DNA of 33,014 bases from NCBI GenBank assembly GCA_013122435.1, contig WYDT01000025.1:70535-103548 (forward strand), given 5' to 3'. The position numbers were made by a program, and so were the translations under genes. The DNA comes from Chloroflexi bacterium AL-N1 (GTDB taxonomy: Bacteria > Chloroflexota > Chloroflexia > Chloroflexales > Roseiflexaceae). The notes under the pieces were generated by a model that saw nothing but the letters and a program-made list of their open reading frames with translations, searched no databases and was not told the DNA's origin. Shown here piece after piece: positions 8,804 through 16,657 of this stretch; the first letter of the stretch is position 1, and each line of letters begins with the position of its first letter.

Positions 8804-9577
8804 TCACGTTATCTGCTCACGTTCACGATAGCGCTTTTGGGCCGCGCCACTCCCGACAATGCGATCTGCCAGCCACGGGAAACACTTGGCCAGCACAGCC
8901 AGAGGAGCATACGGCCACGGAACAAAGAGCTTGCGACGAGGGCGTTGCATAGCCTCCACCACCGCACGAGCAACCACTTCGGGCTCGACCATCGGCATCT
9001 TGACACCCTTGGTCATCGGTGTGCGAATAAAACCAGGCTGAATCAATACCACATCAATATTTTCTTTCCACACCTCGCGTCGTAGCGCATCATTCAACCC
9101 TCTCAGTCCAAATTTGCTCGCCGAGTAGATGCCACTTACACCCACATCACCAGCAACAGAGCCGATGTTGACAATCACACCACGATTACGTTCACGCATG
9201 GTTGGCAATACCGCCTGTGCACAACGAGCCGGACCAAGCAGATTGACCATAACAATCCGCTCCATTTTATCATCGCTGTCGGCCATTGAGCTGCCGCCAC
9301 CAACACCTGCATTGTTAACCAAACCATCAATACGATGGTAGCGCTCTAAAACGGTTTGAACGAGATGGTCAATATCACTACGGCGACCAACATCAGTTGG
9401 CACTGCTAAGGCACGACCACCCTGTTCTTCAATCTCCCTGGCCAATGAGTCTAACGAGTCTGCTCGACGTGCTGCAAGCACAACAATGGCATCATGGCGG
9501 GCTAGCTCACGTGCAGTTGCTGCACCAATACCACTTGATGCACCTGTTACGATTATCACACTATTTCGCAATTCCAT
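8804..9577 (-). CDS. Short-chain dehydrogenase/reductase
   Basis: A 257-residue classical SDR. The cofactor loop TGASSGIG is at 11-18, NNAG at 88-91, the catalytic Ser at 140 (NIGSVAG) and the Tyr-Lys pair in YSASK at 151-155. It has an Ala-Ala-Arg-Arg stretch after the second strand (35-38), which favours NADP over NAD. The C-terminal region, with RPRRKLFVPWPYAPLAVLAKCFP, ends in a semi-hydrophobic segment seen in SDRs that act on lipid-like substrates. Substrate unknown. GGTGG seven bases before the ATG serves as ribosome site. The 124-base gap to the creatininase-family gene upstream may hold its own promoter, but I see no strong boxes. Confidence 0.92.
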   Translation of the reverse strand: MELRNSVIIVTGASSGIGAATARELARHDAIVVLAARRADSLDSLAREIEEQGGRALAVPTDVGRRSDIDHLVQTVLERYHRIDGLVNNAGVGGGSSMADSDDKMERIVMVNLLGPARCAQAVLPTMRERNRGVIVNIGSVAGDVGVSGIYSASKFGLRGLNDALRREVWKENIDVVLIQPGFIRTPMTKGVKMPMVEPEVVARAVVEAMQRPRRKLFVPWPYAPLAVLAKCFPWLADRIVGSGAAQKRYREREQIT

Positions 9578-9701
9578 ATCAATACCACCAGAACACTACT
9601 TGTATGATCCCACCGACAGGACGTTTCATCACGTTTCACATTATGACAACTTGTTTTGGTCCACGGACAGATAACCTCATATATGTCAGACGATGGCCCC
9701 T

Positions 9702-10496
9702 TTAGGATTGCTTGCTCCACCACGACTGAATAGCCTCTTCCCACGACCCACGAAAATAGTGCTCGACGTATGCACGATAGCGGGCTCGTCGTCGTGAGTA
9801 CAGTTCGTGTAGCATGTGTGAATGGCCCTGTTGTAGCAGTTGCGAAGCACTTGCTACAATGCGCTCTGTTGCCAACCTAAGAGCAGACTCTCCCTGCTGT
9901 GGTGTTGCCAGATGCGGATCTTGACCAAGAATCGCGGATACAGTTGGCGGTGGTATTGGGTCTTCCAGATATTCCAAATGCACTAATCGTGGGTGCACTG
10001 CCTGCATGAGTGCCGTTTCCCAGTGCGCTGCATGATCAAGCATGTTTTCATCCACCAATGCCATGGGCGGCACGGCAAGCACCAACAGATTGTATTGGGT
10101 CATGGCATATTCAGCAGCATCCATAAGTACTAATTCGTGTCCCTGCGCATAATGTCCACTGATCAAAATAACCACTCGAAAACGCGCCTGGGCCAGCGCA
10201 CTAAAAATACCATCCCATAAAGCCTGTACTGTATCACTTTGAACGGAAAGCGAAAAACGATGCGGTAACGCAGTGATTGGCCACCACGTAGTAGGTAATA
10301 CAATACCCCCTGTACGTTGTGCAGCACCTTCACAGACAGCCTCAGCAATAAAACCATCGACACCAAACGGTAAATGGGCTCCATGCCACTCAAGCGCACC
10401 CCAGGGTACATACGCAAGCGGGGTCGCATCTACAATAGCGGCTAATTCAACCGGGCCTAATTCAGTATAACGTCCCCAACGGGAGGTATCTGTCAT
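9702..10496 (-). CDS. Creatininase family hydrolase
   Basis: About 264 residues. The motif GALEWHGAHLPFGVDG supplies the metal ligands of the creatininase superfamily (Glu36, His38 and Asp47 counted from the ATG at 10496), with the later ISGHYAQGHE and HWETALMQAVHP motifs giving further His and Glu ligands. Members are cytoplasmic amidohydrolases acting on creatinine, formamides of pterin or flavin pathways, or mycofactocin peptides; none of these can be assigned here. A longer form from the GTG at 10514 is possible, but the ATG is preferred: the GTG's ribosome site would be only three bases away, while GGAAAG sits better for the ATG. It follows the panE-like gene by 24 bases. Confidence 0.88.
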   Translation of the reverse strand: MTDTSRWGRYTELGPVELAAIVDATPLAYVPWGALEWHGAHLPFGVDGFIAEAVCEGAAQRTGGIVLPTTWWPITALPHRFSLSVQSDTVQALWDGIFSALAQARFRVVILISGHYAQGHELVLMDAAEYAMTQYNLLVLAVPPMALVDENMLDHAAHWETALMQAVHPRLVHLEYLEDPIPPPTVSAILGQDPHLATPQQGESALRLATERIVASASQLLQQGHSHMLHELYSRRRARYRAYVEHYFRGSWEEAIQSWWSKQS

Positions 10497-10520
10497 ATAC
10501 GATACACTTTCCACAAACCT

Positions 10521-11441
10521 TTATGACGCAGATTGCAACAGTCGTATTGCTGTATAGATAGTCTGATTAGCTGGCACATCAATGTTATGCCTACGAGCTA
10601 AACGTACTGCTGCACCATTCAGCGCTTCTAATTCCAATCGATTGCCTCGTTCCAGATCCCGTAGCATAGAGGATTTTGCATCAGGATCAAAACGTTCTGC
10701 AGTTGACACACCAATAGCAACAGGATCTTCAGCAAACTGGATACCATAGGACTGTCCTAACGTTCGGACTTCTTCCATGACTGTTATAAGCAAGGTACGC
10801 CCCTCAGGATCAGCCAGAATCGAACCAAGTGTTTGACGCGTCAACGTTGTCACACCACCCATGGCACAGATGAAACAGAATTTACTCCAAAGCGCCCCAA
10901 GAATATTGTCGCTTATGGTCACATCGATTTTTGCTGCAAGAAAAGCCGTGTGGATTTTATGCGTACGTGCGGTGATTGCCCCGTCAAGCTCGCCTAATAC
11001 AATCCTACTAACCACTGAACCCTGCAAAATGGTCCCTGGTTCCTTGATACTGACCTCTGAGTACACGAGACCTGGTAACACCGCAGTTGCACCAAAAGTG
11101 GCCGCAACTACATCAGGGGATTCAACACCATTCTGAAGCGGTATGATAGTTGTTTCAGGCCCAACCAACACATCGATTTCTTCCAAGAGAGGGAGGAGAT
11201 CATAACTTTTGACGGTCAGCAGAACCAAATCCACTACCCCAATCTCCCGGGGGTCATCGGTGGCATCAACGGGTGCAATTGACAATGTCTCTCCTACATA
11301 ACGTTCAATGTGCAATCCCCGCGTTCGCATCGCACGCAGATGAGCACCACGGGCAACAAAGGTCACTTCATATCCTGCGAGAGCAAGCATTCCTCCGAAA
11401 TATCCACCAACCCCACCACTCCCAATCACGGCAATTTTCAT
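10521..11441 (-). CDS. panE: 2-dehydropantoate 2-reductase (ketopantoate reductase) family
   Basis: About 306 residues. The N-terminal Rossmann loop is GSGGVGGYFGG (residues 7-17), followed by VTFVARGAHL, where the Arg suits NADPH. VDLVLLTVKSYD and PLQNGVE are typical of the ApbA/PanE family, and the C-terminal helical domain contains LWSKFCFICAMGGVTTLTR and the closing KSSMLRDLERGNRLELEALNGAAVRLA. The family reduces ketopantoate to pantoate for coenzyme A, but many paralogues have other 2-oxoacid substrates. No other pantothenate gene is adjacent, so the exact substrate is inference. The ATG at 11441 has AGGAG seven bases before it; a longer start at 11465 is less likely. Confidence 0.88.
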   Translation of the reverse strand: MKIAVIGSGGVGGYFGGMLALAGYEVTFVARGAHLRAMRTRGLHIERYVGETLSIAPVDATDDPREIGVVDLVLLTVKSYDLLPLLEEIDVLVGPETTIIPLQNGVESPDVVAATFGATAVLPGLVYSEVSIKEPGTILQGSVVSRIVLGELDGAITARTHKIHTAFLAAKIDVTISDNILGALWSKFCFICAMGGVTTLTRQTLGSILADPEGRTLLITVMEEVRTLGQSYGIQFAEDPVAIGVSTAERFDPDAKSSMLRDLERGNRLELEALNGAAVRLARRHNIDVPANQTIYTAIRLLQSAS

Positions 11442-11473
11442 GCAAAGGCTCCTAACTACAAACAACCTCGCTG

Positions 11474-12952
11474 TTATGCTTGAGTGGCATAGTGAAGAGT
11501 ATGCTCTACAAAATCTGATACCGATACAGAAAACTCTTCGTGTGTAACAACATTACGCCACAGGACTTTACGAGTCTCATTCCACGTTTTGTCAACCATG
11601 GCAATAAAAGCGATTTCACGGCGTGTTGCGTCCCGTACATTACTTGCGAGACTGCGGTTTCGCACATCAATGGTCACAATAACCCCACAGGCACGCAACT
11701 CATCGGCTATGTGGAGTGCAGACCCATAACTTTCATCATCGCCCACCACTACAAGAGCTTCTTGCGAGCGCGCTACCGTAGGCGGTTCTTGTACGGCTGT
11801 TATAACACGTTCAAGTCCATAGGCAAAACCAACAGCCGGGACAGATTGACGACCACCAAACGCAGCGACAAGATCATCGTAGCGACCACCACCACAGAGT
11901 TGCAAGCCATCATCTGCATACATTTCAAAAATCAAACCAGTGTAGTAATGTAACCCACGCCCCAAGCCAAAATCAACGATGATTCGATCTTCAGCGACGC
12001 CATGGGCCTGCACAAGACCGATAATGGTTCGCAGCTCATCAAGCCCTGATACAGGCAAATCAAAGCTTTGTAGCAGTCGTTCTGCCATCGGAAATATGGT
12101 TGTAGGTGATCCATGAAGCGCGCTTAACTGCTCCAACAGATCCATGGCTCGTTCAATATTGGCCTCTGGATCTCTCCGGTGCAACTTACGTACCAGCCGC
12201 TGAACGATTGCTTCGGGTGGGCGTGTGCCAAATCGCAGATTTACCCCAATAGACTCCAGTGCATGTTGCAATAGTGCCTCTGCCTGTGCATCTTCGATTC
12301 CGTCGAGCAGCGCCGCGTCAAATGGTAGATTTTCTTCTTCTAAATCCAATTGTGAGCGGATTGAGTCGGCGCCTTGTGAACGCATCCGTTCCAGACTCCA
12401 GACCAAAAATCCCTGTGTTCGTTCAGCCAGATGTAACTCTGTTAACACATGCCGAATAAAGCCGACATGACCCACACGCACCTGGTATGATATCACCCCT
12501 ACCTCATCAAGGCCACGACAAGCCAGCGCAATACACTCTGCATCGGCGCGTGGTGCTGGTCCACCAATCAATTCCACACCGATCTGCGTAAATTGACGAT
12601 AGGTGGCGCGTTGCGGGCGCTCATTGCGAAAAACGGGACCCGCATAACACAAACGTAGTGGAAGTGGTTGATCCTGCATACGACTCACATATGCTCGCAA
12701 CACCGAAGCGGTCCACTCAGGACGCAATGCTAAATCACGCCCATTAAACGTAAATTCGTAGACCTTTCCAACTAATTCCTCACCAAGTTTCCGCAAATAG
12801 AGATCACGTCGTTCTACAACTGGTAGGTCAATCCAGCGATAGCCATAACTAGTTAATACACGATTAAGAATCTCAGCAATGGCCGTTTGTTGCTCATACT
12901 CACGTGGCAGCACATCACGCATGCCGCGCACTGCTTCAATGATCGTACCCAC
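11474..12952 (-). CDS. Histidyl-tRNA synthetase family protein (HisS/HisZ type)
   Basis: About 492 residues from a GTG at 12952, which AGGAG precedes by four bases and where the family's usual opening (EAVRGMRDVLP) begins. Class II core motifs are present: RPEWTA (about 77-82, where HisRS has RPEGT), FRNERPQ (108-114), GLGRGLHYYTG (329-339) and GGGRYD (354-359). A C-terminal anticodon-binding-like domain (about 397-485) is retained. HisRS normally has GLDYY where this protein has GLHYY, and the YYTG.IFE wording is closer to HisZ, the regulatory partner of short HisG. Yet HisG here is the long form and the anticodon domain argues for a tRNA ligase. It may be HisRS, HisZ, or an intermediate paralogue. 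It leads the panE/creatininase block with a 32-base gap. Confidence 0.8.
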   Translation of the reverse strand: MGTIIEAVRGMRDVLPREYEQQTAIAEILNRVLTSYGYRWIDLPVVERRDLYLRKLGEELVGKVYEFTFNGRDLALRPEWTASVLRAYVSRMQDQPLPLRLCYAGPVFRNERPQRATYRQFTQIGVELIGGPAPRADAECIALACRGLDEVGVISYQVRVGHVGFIRHVLTELHLAERTQGFLVWSLERMRSQGADSIRSQLDLEEENLPFDAALLDGIEDAQAEALLQHALESIGVNLRFGTRPPEAIVQRLVRKLHRRDPEANIERAMDLLEQLSALHGSPTTIFPMAERLLQSFDLPVSGLDELRTIIGLVQAHGVAEDRIIVDFGLGRGLHYYTGLIFEMYADDGLQLCGGGRYDDLVAAFGGRQSVPAVGFAYGLERVITAVQEPPTVARSQEALVVVGDDESYGSALHIADELRACGVIVTIDVRNRSLASNVRDATRREIAFIAMVDKTWNETRKVLWRNVVTHEEFSVSVSDFVEHTLHYATQA

Positions 12953-13274
12953 GATACTCCTATTATGAGGTGCTTTTGCCACACCATAAAAAACAGTAAT
13001 GAATCTTGTAAGAATAATTGTACTCGATAAGAGGGAACGAAACAAACGTCATGAGCCAAAACAAAAACAAATGATCACACACTTTAACTGTGCTATGAGT
13101 GTGTACGTCTAAAATAGAGTATGAAGCGTCTCAGAACAAAATACCATGAGCCAGCATATTCCCGTTGCAGTAGGCTCTAAGTAAGCACAATCTGCTTCTG
13201 TCATGCTATGCCATCCAAGTCTAAAACATATGCGTAGTTGGAGTGCGCGGTTGGTTATGCTAAGGAGGTTGATG

Positions 13275-13499
13275 ATGGAATGTATGTATGATACTCAAGG
13301 GCGTCCGACGTATGTGACGGCCCAAAAATACTGGAGCGTCCCCACTACACCAGATGTTGTTAATCAGGTGCAGTCGACAATTCGCGATGAAGTATTTGAC
13401 TATGTACTTGAACATCTGGATCAACGATGCCGGGTACATCTAAACGAGTGGACCTTGACAAATACCTATCGTATTGCTGTGTTTCTTGAATGGTTTTAA
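13275..13499 (+). CDS. Small protein of unknown function
   Basis: A 74-residue ORF ending at a TAA. It is supported mainly by a strong ribosome site, AAGGAGG at 13262-13268, six bases before the ATG at 13275 (an ATG at 13272 is also possible). The protein is mixed in character, with a central acidic helix-like stretch (DEVFDYVLEHLDQRC) and an aromatic end (FLEWF); there is no signal peptide, membrane segment or metal motif. It lies 85 bases before the PAS protein on the same strand and may be co-transcribed. I recognise no family. Confidence 0.5.
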   Translation: MECMYDTQGRPTYVTAQKYWSVPTTPDVVNQVQSTIRDEVFDYVLEHLDQRCRVHLNEWTLTNTYRIAVFLEWF

Positions 13500-13584
13500 T
13501 ACAGGCATGTGTTTGACCAGTTCAATATCGTGACATAGTCCATTGATATCTATCATATGTATTTCTTCAGTTGGAGACATATCC

Positions 13585-14145
13585 ATGTCTAGTATTCCAA
13601 TCTGTCCTCCTAACCCATACAACTGGCCTCTGGTCGGCCATATCATCACGGATGCCCAGGGTTATACACAAACAGTAAGTAAAGGGATTGTCGAACTGTG
13701 TGGTCATCCCGCCGATCATCTGATTGGACAAAAACCAGGGCATGTTTTGCAAGGAACAGATACTGATCCTGCGACAATACAGAGAATACGTCAGCATTTA
13801 GCAGTGCTGGCTCCCTGTAGTGCAACGATCTTGAATTATCATGCTATAGGTTTTCCTTACTGGGTGTCACTCCAAATCACACCACTTATTGATAGATCTG
13901 GTAGTCTTGCAGGCTTTGCCTGTAGTGCTGCCGCGCCAGATGAGCGAAGAGCCTCAAACAACGCTATCGTATCACTCTGTGCAAATTGCCATCAGCAGGC
14001 ACGTGCGACGGATGGCTCATGGCAACGAATAGAGGAGGTGCTGACCAAAATGTATAACCTACAAGTCTCGCACGGCATATGTCCGGCATGTCTCATTCAA
14101 TTGTATACTTCCTCAGATTTCAATCAGACATCGGAAACGACATAA
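13585..14145 (+). CDS. Stand-alone PAS protein with C-terminal CxxC...CxxC tail
   Basis: 186 residues from the ATG at 13585, which has GGAGA seven bases upstream. Residues about 14-118 form a PAS domain: GQKPGHVLQGTDTD (48-61), NYHAIGFPYWVSLQITPLID (84-103) and the closing GFACSAA. The wording is close to the LOV/PAS_9 group, but the flavin-binding Cys of true LOV domains is absent. Residues about 129-172 carry LCANC and HGICPACL, a Cys-pair motif often found at the end of PAS-containing signalling proteins and plausibly metal-binding. There is no kinase, cyclase or DNA-binding output, so it probably acts through a partner protein. Cytoplasmic. A terminator-like hairpin follows at 14209. Confidence 0.8.
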   Translation: MSSIPICPPNPYNWPLVGHIITDAQGYTQTVSKGIVELCGHPADHLIGQKPGHVLQGTDTDPATIQRIRQHLAVLAPCSATILNYHAIGFPYWVSLQITPLIDRSGSLAGFACSAAAPDERRASNNAIVSLCANCHQQARATDGSWQRIEEVLTKMYNLQVSHGICPACLIQLYTSSDFNQTSETT

Positions 14146-14208
14146 TCATTAATGTGCTTTATGCTTATTGATCCTTAATATATTGGTACTCACCCCCCGA
14201 TAAATATG

Positions 14209-14239
14209 AGACGCAGTCTATAAGTTGTAGACGGCGTCT
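14209..14239 (+). terminator. Hairpin terminator after the PAS gene
   Basis: AGACGC (14209-14214) pairs with GCGTCT (14234-14239), and GTCTA (14216-14220) pairs with TAGAC (14228-14232), with one A/G mismatch between and a seven-base loop. The T/G-rich stretch that follows is a moderate U tract. It fits termination of the 13275-14145 transcript. The remaining bases between 14146 and 14525 hold only the decayed tail described separately. Confidence 0.55.
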
Positions 14240-14281
14240 TGTTTGTTGCTACTCCACTAGATTTGGTCTGTGATATCTATA

Positions 14282-14449
14282 TTAACGAATAATGGTTAGT
14301 AGATAGACCGCATACTCGTACGATACGATCGGTGTCGCGGTAGCCGTGCTGGTCGGTGTCGCCGTGCTGTTTGGCATGGCTGACTGCAGAAGCTCACTCC
14401 AAGCATAATAGGTCCCTAAGTTCGCCTGTACATCTATTGTCCCACTACA
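14282..14449 (-). pseudogene. Remnant of a secreted protein tail (Thr/Pro-rich linker)
   Basis: Read on the minus strand, this stretch ends in a TAA at 14282 and encodes NSTATPTSTATATP followed by VSYEYAVYLLTIIR. A Thr/Ser/Ala/Pro linker followed by a short aromatic-hydrophobic end (commonly YLPLI-like) is, to my knowledge, a common C-terminus of secreted proteins in Chloroflexota. Upstream the frame simply runs into the LysR gene in another frame, so no complete gene is present. I infer a leftover C-terminus from a gene whose front has been lost or replaced. Chance coding of such a biased repeat is possible but less likely. Confidence 0.4.
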
Positions 14450-14525
14450 CTGCAGACAGAAAGGTACGAGTGAAAAGATAGTCATACATGCAGATAAACA
14501 GAATGGTTTGTGATCAAGGTAATGG

Positions 14526-15407
14526 TTAAAACTGCAGTTCTTTCGCCACACGTAGCAATGCTTGAACGACCGGAGAGCGCTCATCGAGCCGCCAGGCTAG
14601 CGCAAGTTCTAGCGTTGGGCTAGGCTCTTGCAAAGGGCAATAAACCACACCAGTGCGGGTAAAATGCGTAATTGATGCGGGAACGAGCGCAATACCCAAC
14701 TCTGCCGCCACCAGACTCACAATCGTTTGCATCTGCACTGCCTCTTGCACAATGTTTGGACTAAACCCTGCCCTGTGGCACAATTGAACTATCTGGTCAT
14801 ACAGGCCTGGACCAAGATGACGCGGAAACATAATAAATGGCTCGGTTGCTATGGTTTGTAATGAAACCGATGCTTGGTCTACACATCGATGAGTATCGGG
14901 TAGTGCAAGCACAAGCGTCTCTTGAAGCAATGTCTCGCGGAACAGGTCGGTACCAGCGATAGGTGGGCGGACAATACCAACATCGATCCGTTGCTGATGC
15001 AGAGCATGGACCTGCTGCATCGTCGTATGCTCGTGAAGTGTCACTTCGACCGTAGGGCGATAGCGACGAAAAGCACGCATAAGCTCAGGGAGGACATGGT
15101 ATGTTGCAGAGCGCACAAATCCAAGATGAAGCTGACCCACCTCACCCCGACTTGCACGCTGGGCTGCCAGACGCGCTTGTTCTGCCTGTCGAATCGTTGC
15201 GCGGGCCTCTTCCAGAAAGATGTGTCCTGCATGGGTCAGTTCGACTCGCCGCTTGGTCCGATGGAAAAGCTGCACATCGAGGTCTTGTTCCAACTGGCGA
15301 ATCTGTAGGCTGAGCGGTGGTTGGGCCATTTGGAGCCGCGTCGCTGCCCGTCCAAAATGCAGCTCTTCGGCAACCGCAATAAAGTAACGTAAATGACGAA
15401 GTTCCAT
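14526..15407 (-). CDS. LysR family transcriptional regulator
   Basis: 293 residues, the usual LysR length. Residues 1-60 form the winged helix-turn-helix (LRYFIAVAEELHFGRAATRL, then QPPLSLQIRQLEQDLDVQLFHRTKR), followed by the linker helix and a two-lobed effector-binding domain beginning near GQLHLGFVRSA (about 91). The effector is not readable. It is transcribed divergently from the alpha/beta hydrolase gene at 15527 across a 119-base gap, the classic layout for a LysR protein regulating its neighbour and itself. Confidence 0.95.
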   Translation of the reverse strand: MELRHLRYFIAVAEELHFGRAATRLQMAQPPLSLQIRQLEQDLDVQLFHRTKRRVELTHAGHIFLEEARATIRQAEQARLAAQRASRGEVGQLHLGFVRSATYHVLPELMRAFRRYRPTVEVTLHEHTTMQQVHALHQQRIDVGIVRPPIAGTDLFRETLLQETLVLALPDTHRCVDQASVSLQTIATEPFIMFPRHLGPGLYDQIVQLCHRAGFSPNIVQEAVQMQTIVSLVAAELGIALVPASITHFTRTGVVYCPLQEPSPTLELALAWRLDERSPVVQALLRVAKELQF

Positions 15408-15526
15408 CAGTAATACTCAATCCATATTAATAAGCAACTACTATTATATTGGACATCCTAATTATACATGCTTATGATCAAAGATATACATATTATTAAT
15501 CTTACAGACGAGGAAGAGATGAGACG
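15408..15526. promoter_or_regulatory. Divergent control region between lysR and hydrolase
   Basis: This AT-rich 119-base gap must hold both promoters. An imperfect inverted repeat with arms AAGAT (15481-15485) and ATCTT (15499-15503) lies about 25 bases before the hydrolase start and has the general size of a LysR site, but the arms are short. No convincing -35/-10 pair stands out on either strand. Confidence 0.3.
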
Positions 15527-16609
15527 ATGATGAAGCTGATGGTAACTCTTTGGTTTACGACAACTACACTGCTTATGGCTCTCCATCTGCGCTCTGAGGA
15601 GTCGGGTTCGGAGCAGGTCTTAGCCCGTAATGAATTTATGGTATCGAGTGATGCGGGATTCGAGATCTACGTCCGTGAAGTAATGTTAGAGACAGGTCGA
15701 AATCTACAACGGCCACCCGTCATTCTGTTGCATGGCGCACGGGTTCCTGGCGTTGCATCGTTCGATCTGGCAGTACCCCATGGCTCGTTTGCAGCAGATC
15801 TGACCCTCAATGGGCATGCGGTGTACATTATGGATGCCCGTGGATATGGTCGTTCCACACGCCCGCCACAAATGGAATTGCCACCCGAGGCAAATGGCCC
15901 GTTGGCGCGCTCGGATGAGGTTGTGCGTGATATTGGGGCAGTCGTAGATGCGGTGCGTCAACGTACTGGTGTAAATCGCGTTGCACTGCTTGGCTGGGCA
16001 ACAGGTGGTCATTGGATGGGACAGTATGCGTCAATACACTCGCACAAAGTCTCACATCTGGTTTTATACAACTCATTGTACGGAGGAACCTTCGAGCATC
16101 CCATGCTGGGTCGTGGTTCTGCGAATGAAGACCCTGAGAATCCAGGACAGTTTGACCGTGCCACACAAGGCGCCTATCGGTTTAGCACTGCCGAGTCGCT
16201 GTTTCCGGTTTGGGACAATAGTATTCCAATTGATGACAAAACGCTCTGGCGCGATCCGATAGTAGCTGAGGCATATGCAACAGCAGCGCTCGCCAGCGAC
16301 TACACCAGCAATCTGCGAACCCCACCGAGCTTTCGTGCGCCAAGTGGTGCAATCGAGGATAGCTTTTATCTGGTCACGGGGCGACAACTCTGGGATGCCT
16401 CACTGATCAAAGCTCCGACGCTAGTGATACGCTCCGAGCTGGACTTCTGGTCGCGTCATGGTGATGTGCAGAAGCTCATCGAACATCTGGTGAGTGTACC
16501 ACGGGTTGAAGTGGTGACCATACCACAGGCGACACATTTTGTGCATCTGGATCGCCCGGAGCGTGGGAGAACACAATTTGTAGAGACGGTGGTAACGTTT
16601 CTGATGTAG
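15527..16609 (+). CDS. Alpha/beta hydrolase-fold protein lacking the nucleophile Ser
   Basis: 360 residues with an N-terminal hydrophobic segment (about 3-19) that could be a signal peptide or anchor. The alpha/beta-hydrolase fold is clear: VILLHGARVPG oxyanion loop (65-75), YIMDARGYGRS (100-110), the nucleophile elbow LGWATGG (155-161), an Asp in SELDFW (306) and a His in ATHFVHLD (337). The elbow reads G-W-A-T-G, so the expected Ser or Asp nucleophile is Ala158 (GCA at 15998-16000), while the acid and His are kept. It may use an unusual chemistry or have lost activity; I believe some relatives share this motif but cannot check. Divergent from lysR, which probably controls it. Confidence 0.9.
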   Translation: MMKLMVTLWFTTTTLLMALHLRSEESGSEQVLARNEFMVSSDAGFEIYVREVMLETGRNLQRPPVILLHGARVPGVASFDLAVPHGSFAADLTLNGHAVYIMDARGYGRSTRPPQMELPPEANGPLARSDEVVRDIGAVVDAVRQRTGVNRVALLGWATGGHWMGQYASIHSHKVSHLVLYNSLYGGTFEHPMLGRGSANEDPENPGQFDRATQGAYRFSTAESLFPVWDNSIPIDDKTLWRDPIVAEAYATAALASDYTSNLRTPPSFRAPSGAIEDSFYLVTGRQLWDASLIKAPTLVIRSELDFWSRHGDVQKLIEHLVSVPRVEVVTIPQATHFVHLDRPERGRTQFVETVVTFLM

Positions 16610-16657
16610 GTATATATTCTTCAAGAGAAACACTACTTTCCAGGAAAGCCCATCCCA

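Noticed and set aside
13585..14145. LOV photoreceptor
   Set aside because: The sequence around GQKPGHVLQG has no Cys at the flavin-adduct position; it fits an ordinary PAS domain of the related group.
16636..16648. CTTTCC-A-GGAAAG palindrome between the convergent hydrolase and nuclease genes as terminator
   Set aside because: The usable stem is about five base pairs with no clear U tract, too weak to call.
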